A stretch of DNA of 64,000 bases, from positions 1 to 64,000 of the forward strand of contig JAXDFZ010000010.1 in NCBI GenBank assembly GCA_034665305.1, given 5' to 3'. This document shows positions 1-8,617 of the stretch, in pieces. The translations under genes and the position numbers were made by a program. The stretch's first letter is position 1. Each line of letters starts with the position of its first letter. Source of the DNA: DASXRU01 sp034665305 (GTDB lineage: Bacteria; Acidobacteriota; Blastocatellia; Pyrinomonadales; Pyrinomonadaceae). The notes beneath the pieces are model-generated. The model worked only from the letters and a program-made list of their open reading frames with translations. It did not search any database and was not told the DNA's origin.

Positions 1-3000
1 AGCCGGGGGTGCCGAGGGTGGCATTCACGGGAGTGCTCAAGGTTAAAGTGAGCGTCTCGTTGCCTTCCACATAAGTATCGTCATTAATCAGAATGTTGAT
101 GCTGCGATCGCTCTGGCCGGCAGCGAACGAGAGCGTTCCCTGGTTCAGGATGAAGTCACAGTTCTGCACCGCCGAGCCGTTGATCGTGCTGCACGCGAAG
201 AAGCTGTTGCCCCCCGTGCTGAAGTTGATCGACGAGGCCCCCGTGGTGTCCCCCGTGCGCTTCACATGCACCTGCGCGTTGCCGACTCCTTCGCTGAAGT
301 TGTACGTCGCCAACTCCATCTGGATCGAGGGCAAGGCGACGGCGCAATTGCTTTGGTTCCAATTGAGCACGACATTGCCTCGTTCACCACTCCAGCCATC
401 AACCGCGATCTTATAATTCGTGCCAGCGGTGGCTGTGAACGTGACGGTGCTGGTGCGAATCACGCCATCCTGCACGTCATCACTTTTACCAATCACAGTT
501 AGTCCGCCAAGGCTACTGCCAGTGTAAATCCCCATTACCGTGTCGAAGTCACTGCCGGCAGTTGTGATCGTGACGCTCTGAGAAACAGGTGCTTGCCACT
601 GATACCACAACGAGCCACCGCCAGTGCTTCCGGCCGGGTCGTGGCTTGGCTCTCCAGTTTCTCTAGTGGCGTTGACATTGCTGCCATTCACGCTGCCCGA
701 ACAGCCTGAGATAATCTGAGGACTGGCGAAGTTGTCATTAGCGGGAGGTGTTGGCGTGGGTGTCGGCGAAGGACTCGGCGCCGGAGTTCCGCTAACAACA
801 ATCTCCCAGATTCCGCGTCCGTGCGTGGCAATGCGGAGGATGCGATTCGGGCTTTGAATGGCTATGTCGAAGACTGCGACTCGCGGCAAACCTGTGCCAT
901 ATGGATTCCAGTTGGCGCCGCCGTCGGTTGAGTTGTACACGCCGATGTCTGTTCCGGCAAAAAGATTATTCGAGTCCTGCGGATCAACGACGAACGCATT
1001 GACCGGAACGTCCGGGATGCCGTTGCCGCTGGCTACCCAGGTGCCCGCGCCGCCGGCCAGGTTTGTAGTTTTCCAGACATGGTGGCCGGCAGTGACGCCG
1101 TATCCGCCGAAGGTCACATAAGCAGTGTTGGGATGGTTAGGATCAATTACCGCCCGGCCGACGGCTCGCGACGACGGGAACGAACCGTTCGTGACATCCG
1201 TCAAAGGATTGCCGCCGGTGGTGGTTGCGTAGACGCGTCCACTTCTGGTTCCCACGATGCGGAAATTATCGTCCTGAGGCGAGATGCCGATCGTGGTTAG
1301 TGGCGAACCTGAAACTAGCGGCCCCTGGCTAACCAGAGTCATCGTTACGCCGCGATCGCTGGAACGATAGAGGCGATCAGTGCCGAAGTAGAGTGTGTTG
1401 GGATTTCCCGGACCGAGGGCCATCGGGGCGTAGAAGAGCACCGTGTCGGAACACGAGATGCCGTTGGGGGTCCATGCTCCACTCTGGGGACTGGTGCATC
1501 CGTAACGGTTGGGCCAGCTCGAGCCTCCATTTGTGGTGCGCGCGTAACCGATCTGAGTGCTGTTGTTGAAAAACGTGTGATACATCGTGGCGGTACTGGT
1601 GTCGCCGGCGTTCTGATCGATCACTGCATATCCGCCGTCGCCACCGTCGCTACGTACCCAGGCCTGGTTAGGGGCGCGCCGCTCCGTGCCGTTGTCCTGA
1701 GTTCCGCCAATCATGAACTCGCGATCGATGGGGTGCAGCGCCAAACTCTGAAATTGTGTGGCGCTGAATTGGGTGTTGTTCAAACTAATCCACGTATTGC
1801 CGCCGTCACTTGATTTGTATATCCCGCCATCGTTTCCCAGGTACGCAATTGACGGGTCGGATGGAGCGAATGTAACCGCGTGATTGTCGGCGTGGACAAT
1901 GTTTGAGCTGGGCGTGTTGACGAACGAATTGCCGCCATCGGTTGACCGTGCGATCAGTCTTGAGCAGGCGCTGGTACTCGCGACGTTTCCTCCCAACAAA
2001 ACATTGCTGGCGTTGTTGGGATCGATAGCGAGAGCGATGTTGTAGAAGCACTGGCCGCCGCAAAAGCCGTTTCCACCCGCCAACGGCGTGGACCAGGTTT
2101 GCCCACCGTCAGTCGACTGGCGCAGAGTGCCGGCGCTGCTGGTTGAACAGCCGCTCTGGGTCTGGTTCTCGCCGGAAGCCACCAGCGCAGTAACTACACC
2201 GCCTACTTTGTTGATAGCCAGCTCTGCGCGCCCGCTGCCGGGGGAAACGCCATCGATCAGGGTCAGTGTTTGCGTGAACGTGGGGGCACCATCCAACGCA
2301 TTAGTCGAACGATAGACTCCGCCGTCGCCGCTTGTGCTCCTGACCGTGCAAAGCAGATTGTTAGGATTCCCGGGTTCGAGAACAACGTCCACGATGCTGC
2401 GATCGATTGCGGTCACGCTCAGTTTAGTGAAACTGGGAATAGCCGACCCGGCGTTATTGGATCGATATAATCCGAGCGCCGCGGGAACGCTCACAGTGCC
2501 ACCACCGGGATTTCCGCTTCCGCCCGTGGTGGTGGAAACAAAAACGATATTCGGGTCTGATGGATGGACCACCACCTTGCCGATTGCCCGTCCGGTAAAG
2601 GAACCGGGATTGATAGGGCCAAAGAGATCGGCCGACGTCTCGGCATTATTAATGCGGTAAAGACCGACGCCGAAGAAGCTGTCCCCGGAAAACTGCGGCT
2701 CACCGGTTCCCACGTAAACGATCGAAGGGTCTGAAGGAGCGATGGCGATTGAACCGATCGCCAACGACTGCGCGCTATCGAATAATTGAGTCCAATTGGC
2801 GCCGCCATCGAGCGTACGGTATACACCGCCCTGCGCCGTGCCTACATACGCAATGTTCGCGTTCGAGGGATGGACCGCGATGGCCGTAGTCCGTCCACTG
2901 TTGGTAGTCGAGCCCGCCGGGAGCGGAGCTGGTCCAATCTCTGTCCATGCGACGTCCACACTGCTGGGGCCAAGTCCCAAAGCGCTGGCGAGTTTTCCCA

Positions 3001-3493
3001 GAAAAGAATTCTTTCCGGAGCGTTGCAGCTCTTGCTGTTCCATTTGTTGAATGGCTTTGCCCCGCAGCGACGCATCGAACGGTATGCCGGGGGTAACACC
3101 GCGAAGCATGGCGAGGTAGCCTGAACGCTGGCGTAGATAAGTTTCCTTATCGATTTTGTTTGTGAAGCCGGACGGGAGGTCCGGATCATCGCCGTCTCCT
3201 TCGCCGCCGTTTGCATCCGGCTCGGAAGCTTCGCGACGACCTTCGCTCGCCGCTGAAGTAACTCGGCCAGCTTGAGATTTAGATCCGGTAGGTTTTTGTG
3301 GTTCCTTCGGAGAATCCGGCGTCTCGGATTTAGGCGCCCTGGCAATTGGCGCAGGGGATTGGGTCAGGCGAAGACCGTTTGTGGAAGAATGATCCAAATT
3401 CCGGGCGCTCGTCGCCGTATCGCGAAAGTTCCACAGCGCCGACAAGCCAAGCAGCGCCAGTGCTGCCACTAATACACCGGTGGTTCGTTTCAT
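1..3493 (-). CDS. Secreted BNR/sortilin-like repeat protein with Calx-beta domain, 3' end outside window
   Basis: The frame is open from an ATG at 3493 (AAGGAG 8 bases upstream) to the window edge, so at least 1164 residues are present and the C-terminus is missing. It begins with a hydrophobic signal-type segment (KRTTGVLVAALALLGLSAL). From about residue 180 to 900 come repeated Asp-box motifs such as TLDGGANW, SSDGGNTW and STDGGANW, the hallmark of BNR/sortilin-like beta-propellers. A Pro/Thr linker (PSPSPTPTPTPP) follows near residue 910, then a beta-sandwich of the kind found in secreted bacterial proteins, then a Calx-beta domain from about residue 1055 (NDDTYVEGNETLTLTL). This is an extracellular or surface protein. 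The substrate is unknown. Enzymatic activity is not implied by Asp boxes alone. Confidence 0.85.
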   Translation of the reverse strand, partial: MKRTTGVLVAALALLGLSALWNFRDTATSARNLDHSSTNGLRLTQSPAPIARAPKSETPDSPKEPQKPTGSKSQAGRVTSAASEGRREASEPDANGGEGDGDDPDLPSGFTNKIDKETYLRQRSGYLAMLRGVTPGIPFDASLRGKAIQQMEQQELQRSGKNSFLGKLASALGLGPSSVDVAWTEIGPAPLPAGSTTNSGRTTAIAVHPSNANIAYVGTAQGGVYRTLDGGANWTQLFDSAQSLAIGSIAIAPSDPSIVYVGTGEPQFSGDSFFGVGLYRINNAETSADLFGPINPGSFTGRAIGKVVVHPSDPNIVFVSTTTGGSGNPGGGTVSVPAALGLYRSNNAGSAIPSFTKLSVTAIDRSIVDVVLEPGNPNNLLCTVRSTSGDGGVYRSTNALDGAPTFTQTLTLIDGVSPGSGRAELAINKVGGVVTALVASGENQTQSGCSTSSAGTLRQSTDGGQTWSTPLAGGNGFCGGQCFYNIALAIDPNNASNVLLGGNVASTSACSRLIARSTDGGNSFVNTPSSNIVHADNHAVTFAPSDPSIAYLGNDGGIYKSSDGGNTWISLNNTQFSATQFQSLALHPIDREFMIGGTQDNGTERRAPNQAWVRSDGGDGGYAVIDQNAGDTSTATMYHTFFNNSTQIGYARTTNGGSSWPNRYGCTSPQSGAWTPNGISCSDTVLFYAPMALGPGNPNTLYFGTDRLYRSSDRGVTMTLVSQGPLVSGSPLTTIGISPQDDNFRIVGTRSGRVYATTTGGNPLTDVTNGSFPSSRAVGRAVIDPNHPNTAYVTFGGYGVTAGHHVWKTTNLAGGAGTWVASGNGIPDVPVNAFVVDPQDSNNLFAGTDIGVYNSTDGGANWNPYGTGLPRVAVFDIAIQSPNRILRIATHGRGIWEIVVSGTPAPSPSPTPTPTPPANDNFASPQIISGCSGSVNGSNVNATRETGEPSHDPAGSTGGGSLWYQWQAPVSQSVTITTAGSDFDTVMGIYTGSSLGGLTVIGKSDDVQDGVIRTSTVTFTATAGTNYKIAVDGWSGERGNVVLNWNQSNCAVALPSIQMELATYNFSEGVGNAQVHVKRTGDTTGASSINFSTGGNSFFACSTINGSAVQNCDFILNQGTLSFAAGQSDRSINILINDDTYVEGNETLTLTLSTPVNATLGTPG

Positions 3494-3643
3494 TCCCAGG
3501 GCTCCTTAATCAACAAATGCGGTCGGGCGCTTCGAGAGGAAGTATCGCAGAAGGACATTGTAGGCCACAGATTGAGCGCTGTCATTGCCAGACACAGGTT
3601 TGCAGTTCCCCGAGGACTCGCGAATTTTGCCAGGGGTGTTGAG

Positions 3644-4819
3644 TTATCTGACGAGGGTTTGCCGCGCGGCCTTCGCTACCGGCGCGTTGGATGATTGCAG
3701 ATGGTCGGCGTCAGCAAGCGGCTTGCCGGCCATTTTGGCAAAAAGACTTTCGTACTGATCGACGACGTACTCCCAGTCATACAACTCGCGCACTCGCTGT
3801 TGCGCGCGCTGACGGTAGGCATGGACCAGGGATCCATCACGCAAGACACGCTGCAACTTTTCCGCGAGGTCGTCTTCGTTCGCGTACGGAATGCCGGCGT
3901 CGCCGATGGCTTCGATGTTTTCCGGGGCGGCCAGCGTTAACACGCAATTGCCGTAACCCATGGCCTCGAGCAGCGCGGGGTGCGTTCCGCCGACTTCCGC
4001 GGCGTGAACGTAACAATAAGCATTTTGCTGGAGCGCGCGATACTCCTGTCCAAAAACAAAGCCGGTAAAAATAATTCGCCGGTCACGCCGCGCCCTGGCC
4101 TTCAGTTCCTTAATGTAATCGTGAGCATACGGTGCGTCGCCGACCACCAGGAGTTTGTGAGCGGTGCGCACCTTCTTGAACGCTTCGATGACCAACTGGG
4201 CATTGTTTTCGGGTTCCAGCCGGGAAACGTAAAGCACGTAACGATTCGGTTCGACGCGCCAGCGGCGGACCAACTCGCGGTTGGGATGCCGCTCGACATC
4301 AGCGCCATAGGCGATCATCGTCGAGGCCGCGTCGTAACGGGTCGCGTAGTAATCGTGAATGACCTTGGCGTCGGTAACCGTTTCGTTGGGCAGGATGGTA
4401 GACAAGCGTTCCGTCAGCAGGTAGTACTGGCGCCCGAGCGAATTCCATTTTTTGCGTTTGTGTTCGAGTCCGTCCACGTTGATGGCGACCGGAGTTCCCG
4501 TCCACCTCAGAATCGGGATGAAGGGAGCATTCGCCGCGTTGCAGATTAGCGCTGCGTCAAACCGGCGCGGAACAGCATGCAGCGCGGAAAGAAACGAATG
4601 GACCACCGTGTCCAGGTATTTATGTTTGATGGTGGGCAGGACCTGCAGTCGCACCCCGTGGTATTCGAGCTGCCGGGGCGAAACGTAGTGTGACCGGCAG
4701 TAGACAGTGACTTCGTGACCACGCGCAACCAATCTGGTGGATAGATGCTCGGCGAACGTTTCAAAGCCGCCATAGCCGGCCGGAATTCCACGGGTCCCTA
4801 GAATTGCAATACGCATCAC
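3644..4819 (-). CDS. Family 4 glycosyltransferase with DUF1972-type N-terminus
   Basis: 391 residues. The N-terminus MRIAILGTRGIPAGYGGFET is the signature of the DUF1972/rhamnosyltransferase-type GT-B N-domain, and residues 190-350 form the GT1-type C-domain with PALLEAMGYGN as the nucleotide-sugar-binding E-x7-E-like region. It should transfer a sugar from a nucleotide donor to a surface polysaccharide precursor at the cytoplasmic face of the membrane. The annotated end includes a GTG immediately followed by ATG; the ATG at 4816 is an equally good start. It lies 64 bases after a second GT4 gene on the same strand, so the two probably act in one glycan pathway. The exact sugar cannot be read from sequence. 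Confidence 0.85.
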   Translation of the reverse strand: MMRIAILGTRGIPAGYGGFETFAEHLSTRLVARGHEVTVYCRSHYVSPRQLEYHGVRLQVLPTIKHKYLDTVVHSFLSALHAVPRRFDAALICNAANAPFIPILRWTGTPVAINVDGLEHKRKKWNSLGRQYYLLTERLSTILPNETVTDAKVIHDYYATRYDAASTMIAYGADVERHPNRELVRRWRVEPNRYVLYVSRLEPENNAQLVIEAFKKVRTAHKLLVVGDAPYAHDYIKELKARARRDRRIIFTGFVFGQEYRALQQNAYCYVHAAEVGGTHPALLEAMGYGNCVLTLAAPENIEAIGDAGIPYANEDDLAEKLQRVLRDGSLVHAYRQRAQQRVRELYDWEYVVDQYESLFAKMAGKPLADADHLQSSNAPVAKAARQTLVR

Positions 4820-4883
4820 TGAGCTCAGTTATAAATGCGGATCCTGTAGCGACATCCGACGCAGCGTGCTGGTTCAAACCTCA

Positions 4884-6008
4884 TCATCGCTGGCTCGCCG
4901 CTTGTTCATATGTCCTTAACGTTAATCGCGCCGTTTCGTGCCAACTAAATTGTTTGGCCCGTTCCAATCCTTTGACGCGCAACTCACTCGCCAGGTCTGA
5001 ATCATCGATCAGACTGGCCAGCGCGCGGGTTAATTCGCCTTCATCAAACGGGTCGACCAGCAAGCCCGCATCGCCCACGACTTCGGGAAGACTGGTGCGA
5101 TTTCCGGCAATCACCGGGGTGCCGCATTGCATCGCTTCCAGGACGGGCAAGCCGAAACCCTCAAAATAAGACGGATACACGAAACAACGCGCCCCGCTGT
5201 AAAGGGCCGGCAAGTCCGCTTGCGGAACATAACCCGTCACCAGAATGTCATCCTTTACGCGATGCTCTGTAACTGCCTGCAGGGTTTCACCATAGAGCCA
5301 GGCTTTTTTCCCCACGAGCACGAGTTGTGGAAGCTTAGCTTCCGGACGAAGCCGGCGCAAGCTGCCATACGCGGCAATCAACCGCGGCAGGTTCTTTCGC
5401 GGCTGAATCGAGCCGACACACAGAATGTATTCGCTGTTTATGCCGTAAGTCTCACGAACCCGCGCCAGTTCCGGCGCGTCAGTGACCGGGGCAAAGTGTG
5501 CCGGCGCGGCCAGGGGCGTCACTGTCACGCGCGCTGGCTCGATGCCGTAAGTTTTAATTAGGTCACTGCGTCCGTATTCAGACAGCGCCAAAATGTGTGC
5601 CGCCCTTCGCGCGGTTTGGCGAACTGTCAGGCGCAACTGGACGCGGCTGCGACGTTTGAAAGTTTCCGGCAAATGCTCGAAGGACAAATCATGAATACTG
5701 GCAACCACAGGACAGGGGCAAAAGGGGGGGGCGGTAAATTGTACGTGCAGAACGTCCACTGGCCGCCGGCGCAATTCCGTGGAAAGCGTCAGCGGGACGC
5801 GCACCAGGGGCGTGTGCGGGAGAGTGGTGCGCAATTGAAAGTTGGGCCAACGATGGCCGAAACGTCTGGCTGAGTCCGGCCTGGTAACGTAAAGGGTGTA
5901 ACGGTTGATCGAGTCGATCTCAGCCAGCGCCTCGATCAGGTTCGTAATGTAACTCTCGTTGCCGGCGAGTTGAGCGCCAACGGAGTGCGCATCAATGGCG
6001 ATATGCAT
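4884..6008 (-). CDS. Family 4 glycosyltransferase
   Basis: 374 residues with GT-B architecture. The N-terminal half begins MHIAIDAHSVGAQLAGNESY, a typical GT4 opening with a Gly-rich acceptor loop. The C-terminal half carries CVGSIQPRKNL, the donor-binding turn, and EGFGLPVLEAMQCGTPVIA with the conserved E-x7-E pair. The predicted role is sugar transfer in exopolysaccharide or O-antigen assembly. It is downstream of rplS on the same strand, separated by an 89-base AT-rich inverted-repeat spacer, and upstream of another glycosyltransferase. It therefore may be a separate transcription unit attached to the ribosomal cluster. Confidence 0.87.
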   Translation of the reverse strand: MHIAIDAHSVGAQLAGNESYITNLIEALAEIDSINRYTLYVTRPDSARRFGHRWPNFQLRTTLPHTPLVRVPLTLSTELRRRPVDVLHVQFTAPPFCPCPVVASIHDLSFEHLPETFKRRSRVQLRLTVRQTARRAAHILALSEYGRSDLIKTYGIEPARVTVTPLAAPAHFAPVTDAPELARVRETYGINSEYILCVGSIQPRKNLPRLIAAYGSLRRLRPEAKLPQLVLVGKKAWLYGETLQAVTEHRVKDDILVTGYVPQADLPALYSGARCFVYPSYFEGFGLPVLEAMQCGTPVIAGNRTSLPEVVGDAGLLVDPFDEGELTRALASLIDDSDLASELRVKGLERAKQFSWHETARLTLRTYEQAASQR

Positions 6009-6097
6009 GAAGGGTAAATAGTAAACGGTAAATAGTGAACAGTTAACAGAGACCTGCTATCAATCCCATTCACCATTTACGATTTACCATTTACAAG
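6009..6097. repeat. AT-rich word-type inverted repeat
   Basis: The spacer between rplS and the glycosyltransferase is built from variants of the word GTAAATAGTAAAC on one side and its complement CATTTACGATTTACC on the other, able to form an imperfect hairpin around a short unique centre. It has the same architecture as several other spacers in the window, each with its own word. Confidence 0.7.
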
Positions 6098-6493
6098 CTA
6101 TTCCTGCCCACCAGCGGCAACTTTGGCCGGCGCGGCGGCTACCTGGCGCGTATCGCGTTCACGGATACGTGCAGCCTTGCCGCGCAAATTGCGAAGGTAA
6201 TAAAGTTTGGCGCGCCGGACACGGCCCCGCTTTACCACGTCAATGTGATCGACGATGGTGGCGTGCAGAGGGAAGATTCGCTCTACGCCGATGCCAAAGC
6301 TGCTCTTGCGCACGGTGATTGTTTCGCGCGCACCGCCGTGCTTGCGCGCAATCACGACGCCTTCGAATGCCTGGAGGCGCTCCTTCGTTTCCGATTCCTT
6401 GATGCGCACGTGAACGCGAACAGTGTCACCCGGTTTGAAATCAGGAATGTTGGTTCGTAGCTGCGCGGATTCAATTGTGTCCAGTCGATTCAT
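6098..6493 (-). CDS. rplS: 50S ribosomal protein L19
   Basis: 131 residues. The segment FKPGDTVRVHVRIKE and the block FEGVVIARKHGG are the family signature, followed by GIGVERIFPLHATIVDHIDV and the basic KRGRVRRAKLYYLRNLRGKA stretch. L19 sits at the 30S-50S interface of the ribosome. It is slightly longer than the usual 115-120 residues because of an Ala/Val-rich C-terminal tail. It is the last gene of the ffh-rpsP-khpA-rimM-trmD-rplS cluster, the conserved order in many bacteria. Confidence 0.98.
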   Translation of the reverse strand: MNRLDTIESAQLRTNIPDFKPGDTVRVHVRIKESETKERLQAFEGVVIARKHGGARETITVRKSSFGIGVERIFPLHATIVDHIDVVKRGRVRRAKLYYLRNLRGKAARIRERDTRQVAAAPAKVAAGGQE

Positions 6494-6655
6494 TTCAGTA
6501 ACTCCGTCTATCTATAAGTCTCAAATCTCAGATTTCAAATCTCAAATTCAGGATCCAAGTCGACCGGGAAGCACGGACCTTGCTGTGCGTCTTGCAGCGG
6601 TACTTACGCGGTGTCTTCGATCTCGAAATTGAAATCTGAGATCTCAAATCTGAGA
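6494..6655. repeat. Word-type inverted repeat between trmD and rplS
   Basis: The left part repeats TCTCAAATCTCAGATTTC and the right part repeats AAATCTGAGATCTCAAATC, the two being complementary. Between them lies a unique core of about 70 bases holding GCACGG...TGTGC. A hairpin here could tune the rplS level relative to trmD or act as an mRNA processing site, but that is inference. Confidence 0.7.
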
Positions 6656-7348
6656 TCATTTAAGTAAATCCGGCCGATTGCGAGCCGTCTTTTTCATCGC
6701 CGCATCGCGGCGCCACTTTGCAATCTCGGCATGATTGCCAGTCAATAACACTTCCGGCACGCGAGCTTCCCGAAACTCCGGCGGCCGCGTGTACTGCGGA
6801 TGATCCAATAGCCCGGCCGAAAAAGACTCGTTGGTTGCCGACGTTTCGCTGCCCAACGCTCCCGGCAGCAGCCGGACAATCGCGTCAACTACCACCAACG
6901 CCGCCGGTTCGCCCCCTGAAAGCACGTAATCTCCAATGGAAATTTCGTCTGTAATCAGCGCATCCGCCACGCGTTCATCGACGCCTTCGTAACGGCCGCA
7001 GATAAGGACCAAGTGCTCGTTCTCCGCCAACTGCTGCGCCAGTTCCTGAGTCAACACGCGACCCTGTGGCGACAACAAAATAACCCGCGTCTTCTCCGGA
7101 TAACTGCTGCCGGCGGGCGTGCCTGTCAAACTCTCCACCGCTGCAAAGATCGGTTCCGGCTTCAGCACCATGCCATCGCCGCCGCCGAACGGCCGGTCAT
7201 CCACCTGCCGGTGCTTGTCGGTGGTCCAACCGCGCAGGTCGTGGGCCTTTAACTCCGCCAGCGCTGCGGCCCGCGCCCGTCTTACGATTCCGTAATCAAA
7301 CGCCTCGCGAAAGTAATCCGGAAAAATCGATATGATGTCGACGCGCAT
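6656..7348 (-). CDS. trmD: tRNA (guanine-N1)-methyltransferase
   Basis: 230 residues. It makes m1G37 in tRNAs, preventing +1 frameshifting. The family's trefoil-knot SAM site is visible as LLSPQGRVLTQ, LICGRYEGVDERV and EISIGDYVLSGGEPAALVV. The N-terminus MRVDIISIFPDYFREAFDYG is canonical, which supports the start. It lies between rimM and rplS in the conserved order. The length is normal. Confidence 0.98.
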   Translation of the reverse strand: MRVDIISIFPDYFREAFDYGIVRRARAAALAELKAHDLRGWTTDKHRQVDDRPFGGGDGMVLKPEPIFAAVESLTGTPAGSSYPEKTRVILLSPQGRVLTQELAQQLAENEHLVLICGRYEGVDERVADALITDEISIGDYVLSGGEPAALVVVDAIVRLLPGALGSETSATNESFSAGLLDHPQYTRPPEFREARVPEVLLTGNHAEIAKWRRDAAMKKTARNRPDLLK

Positions 7349-7424
7349 GCGTTCCGATTGCGGATTTCAGATTGCGGAATGCGGAATCAAAAGCCAGGCA
7401 TTAATTCAATCCGCTATCCGCCTT
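7349..7424. repeat. Word-type inverted repeat between rimM and trmD
   Basis: Iterations of GATTGCGGAAT/GCGGATTTC face the complementary ATCCGCTATCCGCC across a short centre. The same GCGGAATGCGGATT word family builds the elongated stem in the TPP riboswitch at 29214-29307, so this is a dispersed repeat family. Confidence 0.7.
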
Positions 7425-7991
7425 CTAAAATTCGAGCAGTCCTTCCGGCGGATCGACTCGAATCAACTTGCGAGCGATGTCGATCTCGATGCAAATATCT
7501 TCGGCCATCGGAACCAGCAGCTCGCGCTCGTGGCCTTCAATCACCAGGATTTCAACGCTGCCCGTTGCGGTCACGTCACGAACCGCGCCCAGGTCCTCAC
7601 CGGAAACTGTTTCGACGCGACATCCGATCAGTTCCCAGGTGTAAAACTGGTTCTCGGGAAGCGGGACGCGTTCGGCCTCCGATACGGCCAGTTCTAAACC
7701 GATTAAGCCTTTGGCGCTGTCGATCGAATCATAGCCGGAAAACTTCAGCACCAAACGCTGCCCTTGCAGCCAGTGTTCTTCGATTCGCAGCGATTCCCGG
7801 TTTCCGTTCGCCCGCACGCCGATGACGTACTCGAGACCATCAAACCGTTCCGGAAAATCTGTTAAAAGATCGGCGACTACTTCCCCGCGCAAACCGCGAG
7901 TTTTGACCAACCGCGCCACCGCTATCAGAGCTACGTTTTCTGCGCTTCCATCAGCGGCTGTGTCGCCGCGGGAATGCTCCGCTTCGCTCAT
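7425..7991 (-). CDS. rimM: 16S rRNA processing protein RimM
   Basis: 188 residues. An N-terminal barrel domain (VARLVKTRGLRGEVVADLLT, DFPERFDGL) is followed by a PRC-barrel (ENQFYTWELIGCRVETVSGE, GAVRDVTATGSVEILVI, LLVPMAEDICIEIDIARKLI). RimM binds ribosomal protein S19 and assists 30S maturation. It carries an extra polar N-terminal extension of about 20 residues. The gene starts 6 bases after khpA ends, indicating tight co-transcription. Confidence 0.96.
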   Translation of the reverse strand: MSEAEHSRGDTAADGSAENVALIAVARLVKTRGLRGEVVADLLTDFPERFDGLEYVIGVRANGNRESLRIEEHWLQGQRLVLKFSGYDSIDSAKGLIGLELAVSEAERVPLPENQFYTWELIGCRVETVSGEDLGAVRDVTATGSVEILVIEGHERELLVPMAEDICIEIDIARKLIRVDPPEGLLEF

Positions 7992-7997
7992 TGGGCA

Positions 7998-8240
7998 TCA
8001 ACTCGCGCCGGATTCCACAATCTCAAGGACGAAACGGTGATTTCGTTTCACGCTGACCGCGTGCGCGAGCGAGCGCAGGGCGCGGACCGTGCGGCCCTGG
8101 CGACCAATAATCTTCCCCATGTCCGCCGGTGCAACTCTGATTTCAATCATGGTTGAACCAGCCCGCGGAACTTCGCGGACTTCAACTGCGTCGACGTCAT
8201 CGACGAGCGCTTTGACAATCATTTCCACAGTTTCGCGCAT
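7998..8240 (-). CDS. khpA: KH-domain RNA-binding protein KhpA
   Basis: 80 residues, a single KH domain with the RNA-contacting GxxG loop in MGKIIGRQGRTVRALRSL. KhpA/YlqC proteins bind RNA, often as a partner of KhpB/Jag, and influence cell envelope growth in Gram-positive bacteria. The location between rpsP and rimM is the family's usual place. The short length is normal. Confidence 0.95.
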   Translation of the reverse strand: MRETVEMIVKALVDDVDAVEVREVPRAGSTMIEIRVAPADMGKIIGRQGRTVRALRSLAHAVSVKRNHRFVLEIVESGAS

Positions 8241-8253
8241 TAGAGTTTCACCT

Positions 8254-8305
8254 GTTTAGAGTCGGGCTACTGCCCGACTGAGCGGGCGGTAGCCCACTCC
8301 TAAAC
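8254..8305. repeat. Hairpin repeat between rpsP and khpA
   Basis: A near-perfect palindrome: GTTTAGAGTCGGGCTACTGC on the left pairs with the complementary strand ending in CTAAAC on the right across a loop of a few bases. Its word GTCGGGCTACTGCCC also appears in the large hairpin at 39507-39588, so it belongs to a dispersed family. It could form a stable mRNA stem inside the operon. Confidence 0.75.
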
Positions 8306-8311
8306 AATTGT

Positions 8312-8572
8312 TTACGCTTCCGCGGCGGCAGCTTCTGTTTTCGCGCTGGCTTTGATTAAGCGCCGCACCGTGTCGGTTGGCTGGGCTCCCTTAGCAATCC
8401 AATACTGAACGCGATCGGCCTTCAACTTAATTTCCGCCGGGTCGCGCGTGGGATTGTAGGTTCCCAGGTTCTCCAAATACGCGCCGTCGCGTTTGGACTG
8501 TTTTTCCTTCACCACTATGCGGTACGAAGGACGTTTCTTCGCGCCCGTGCGCATCAATCTAATTGCTAACAA
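8312..8572 (-). CDS. rpsP: 30S ribosomal protein S16
   Basis: 86 residues. MLAIRLMRTGAKKRPSYRIV and the block LENLGTYNPTRDPAEIKLK are diagnostic, followed by VQYWIAKGAQPTDTVRRLI. It is a primary-binding component of the 30S body. The gene follows ffh at a 45-base spacing on the same strand, as in many bacterial genomes. Confidence 0.98.
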   Translation of the reverse strand: MLAIRLMRTGAKKRPSYRIVVKEKQSKRDGAYLENLGTYNPTRDPAEIKLKADRVQYWIAKGAQPTDTVRRLIKASAKTEAAAAEA

Positions 8573-8617
8573 CGCTTCCTCCTCTTAAAGGCGATCGTTA
8601 CCGCCTGCAAAAACAAA

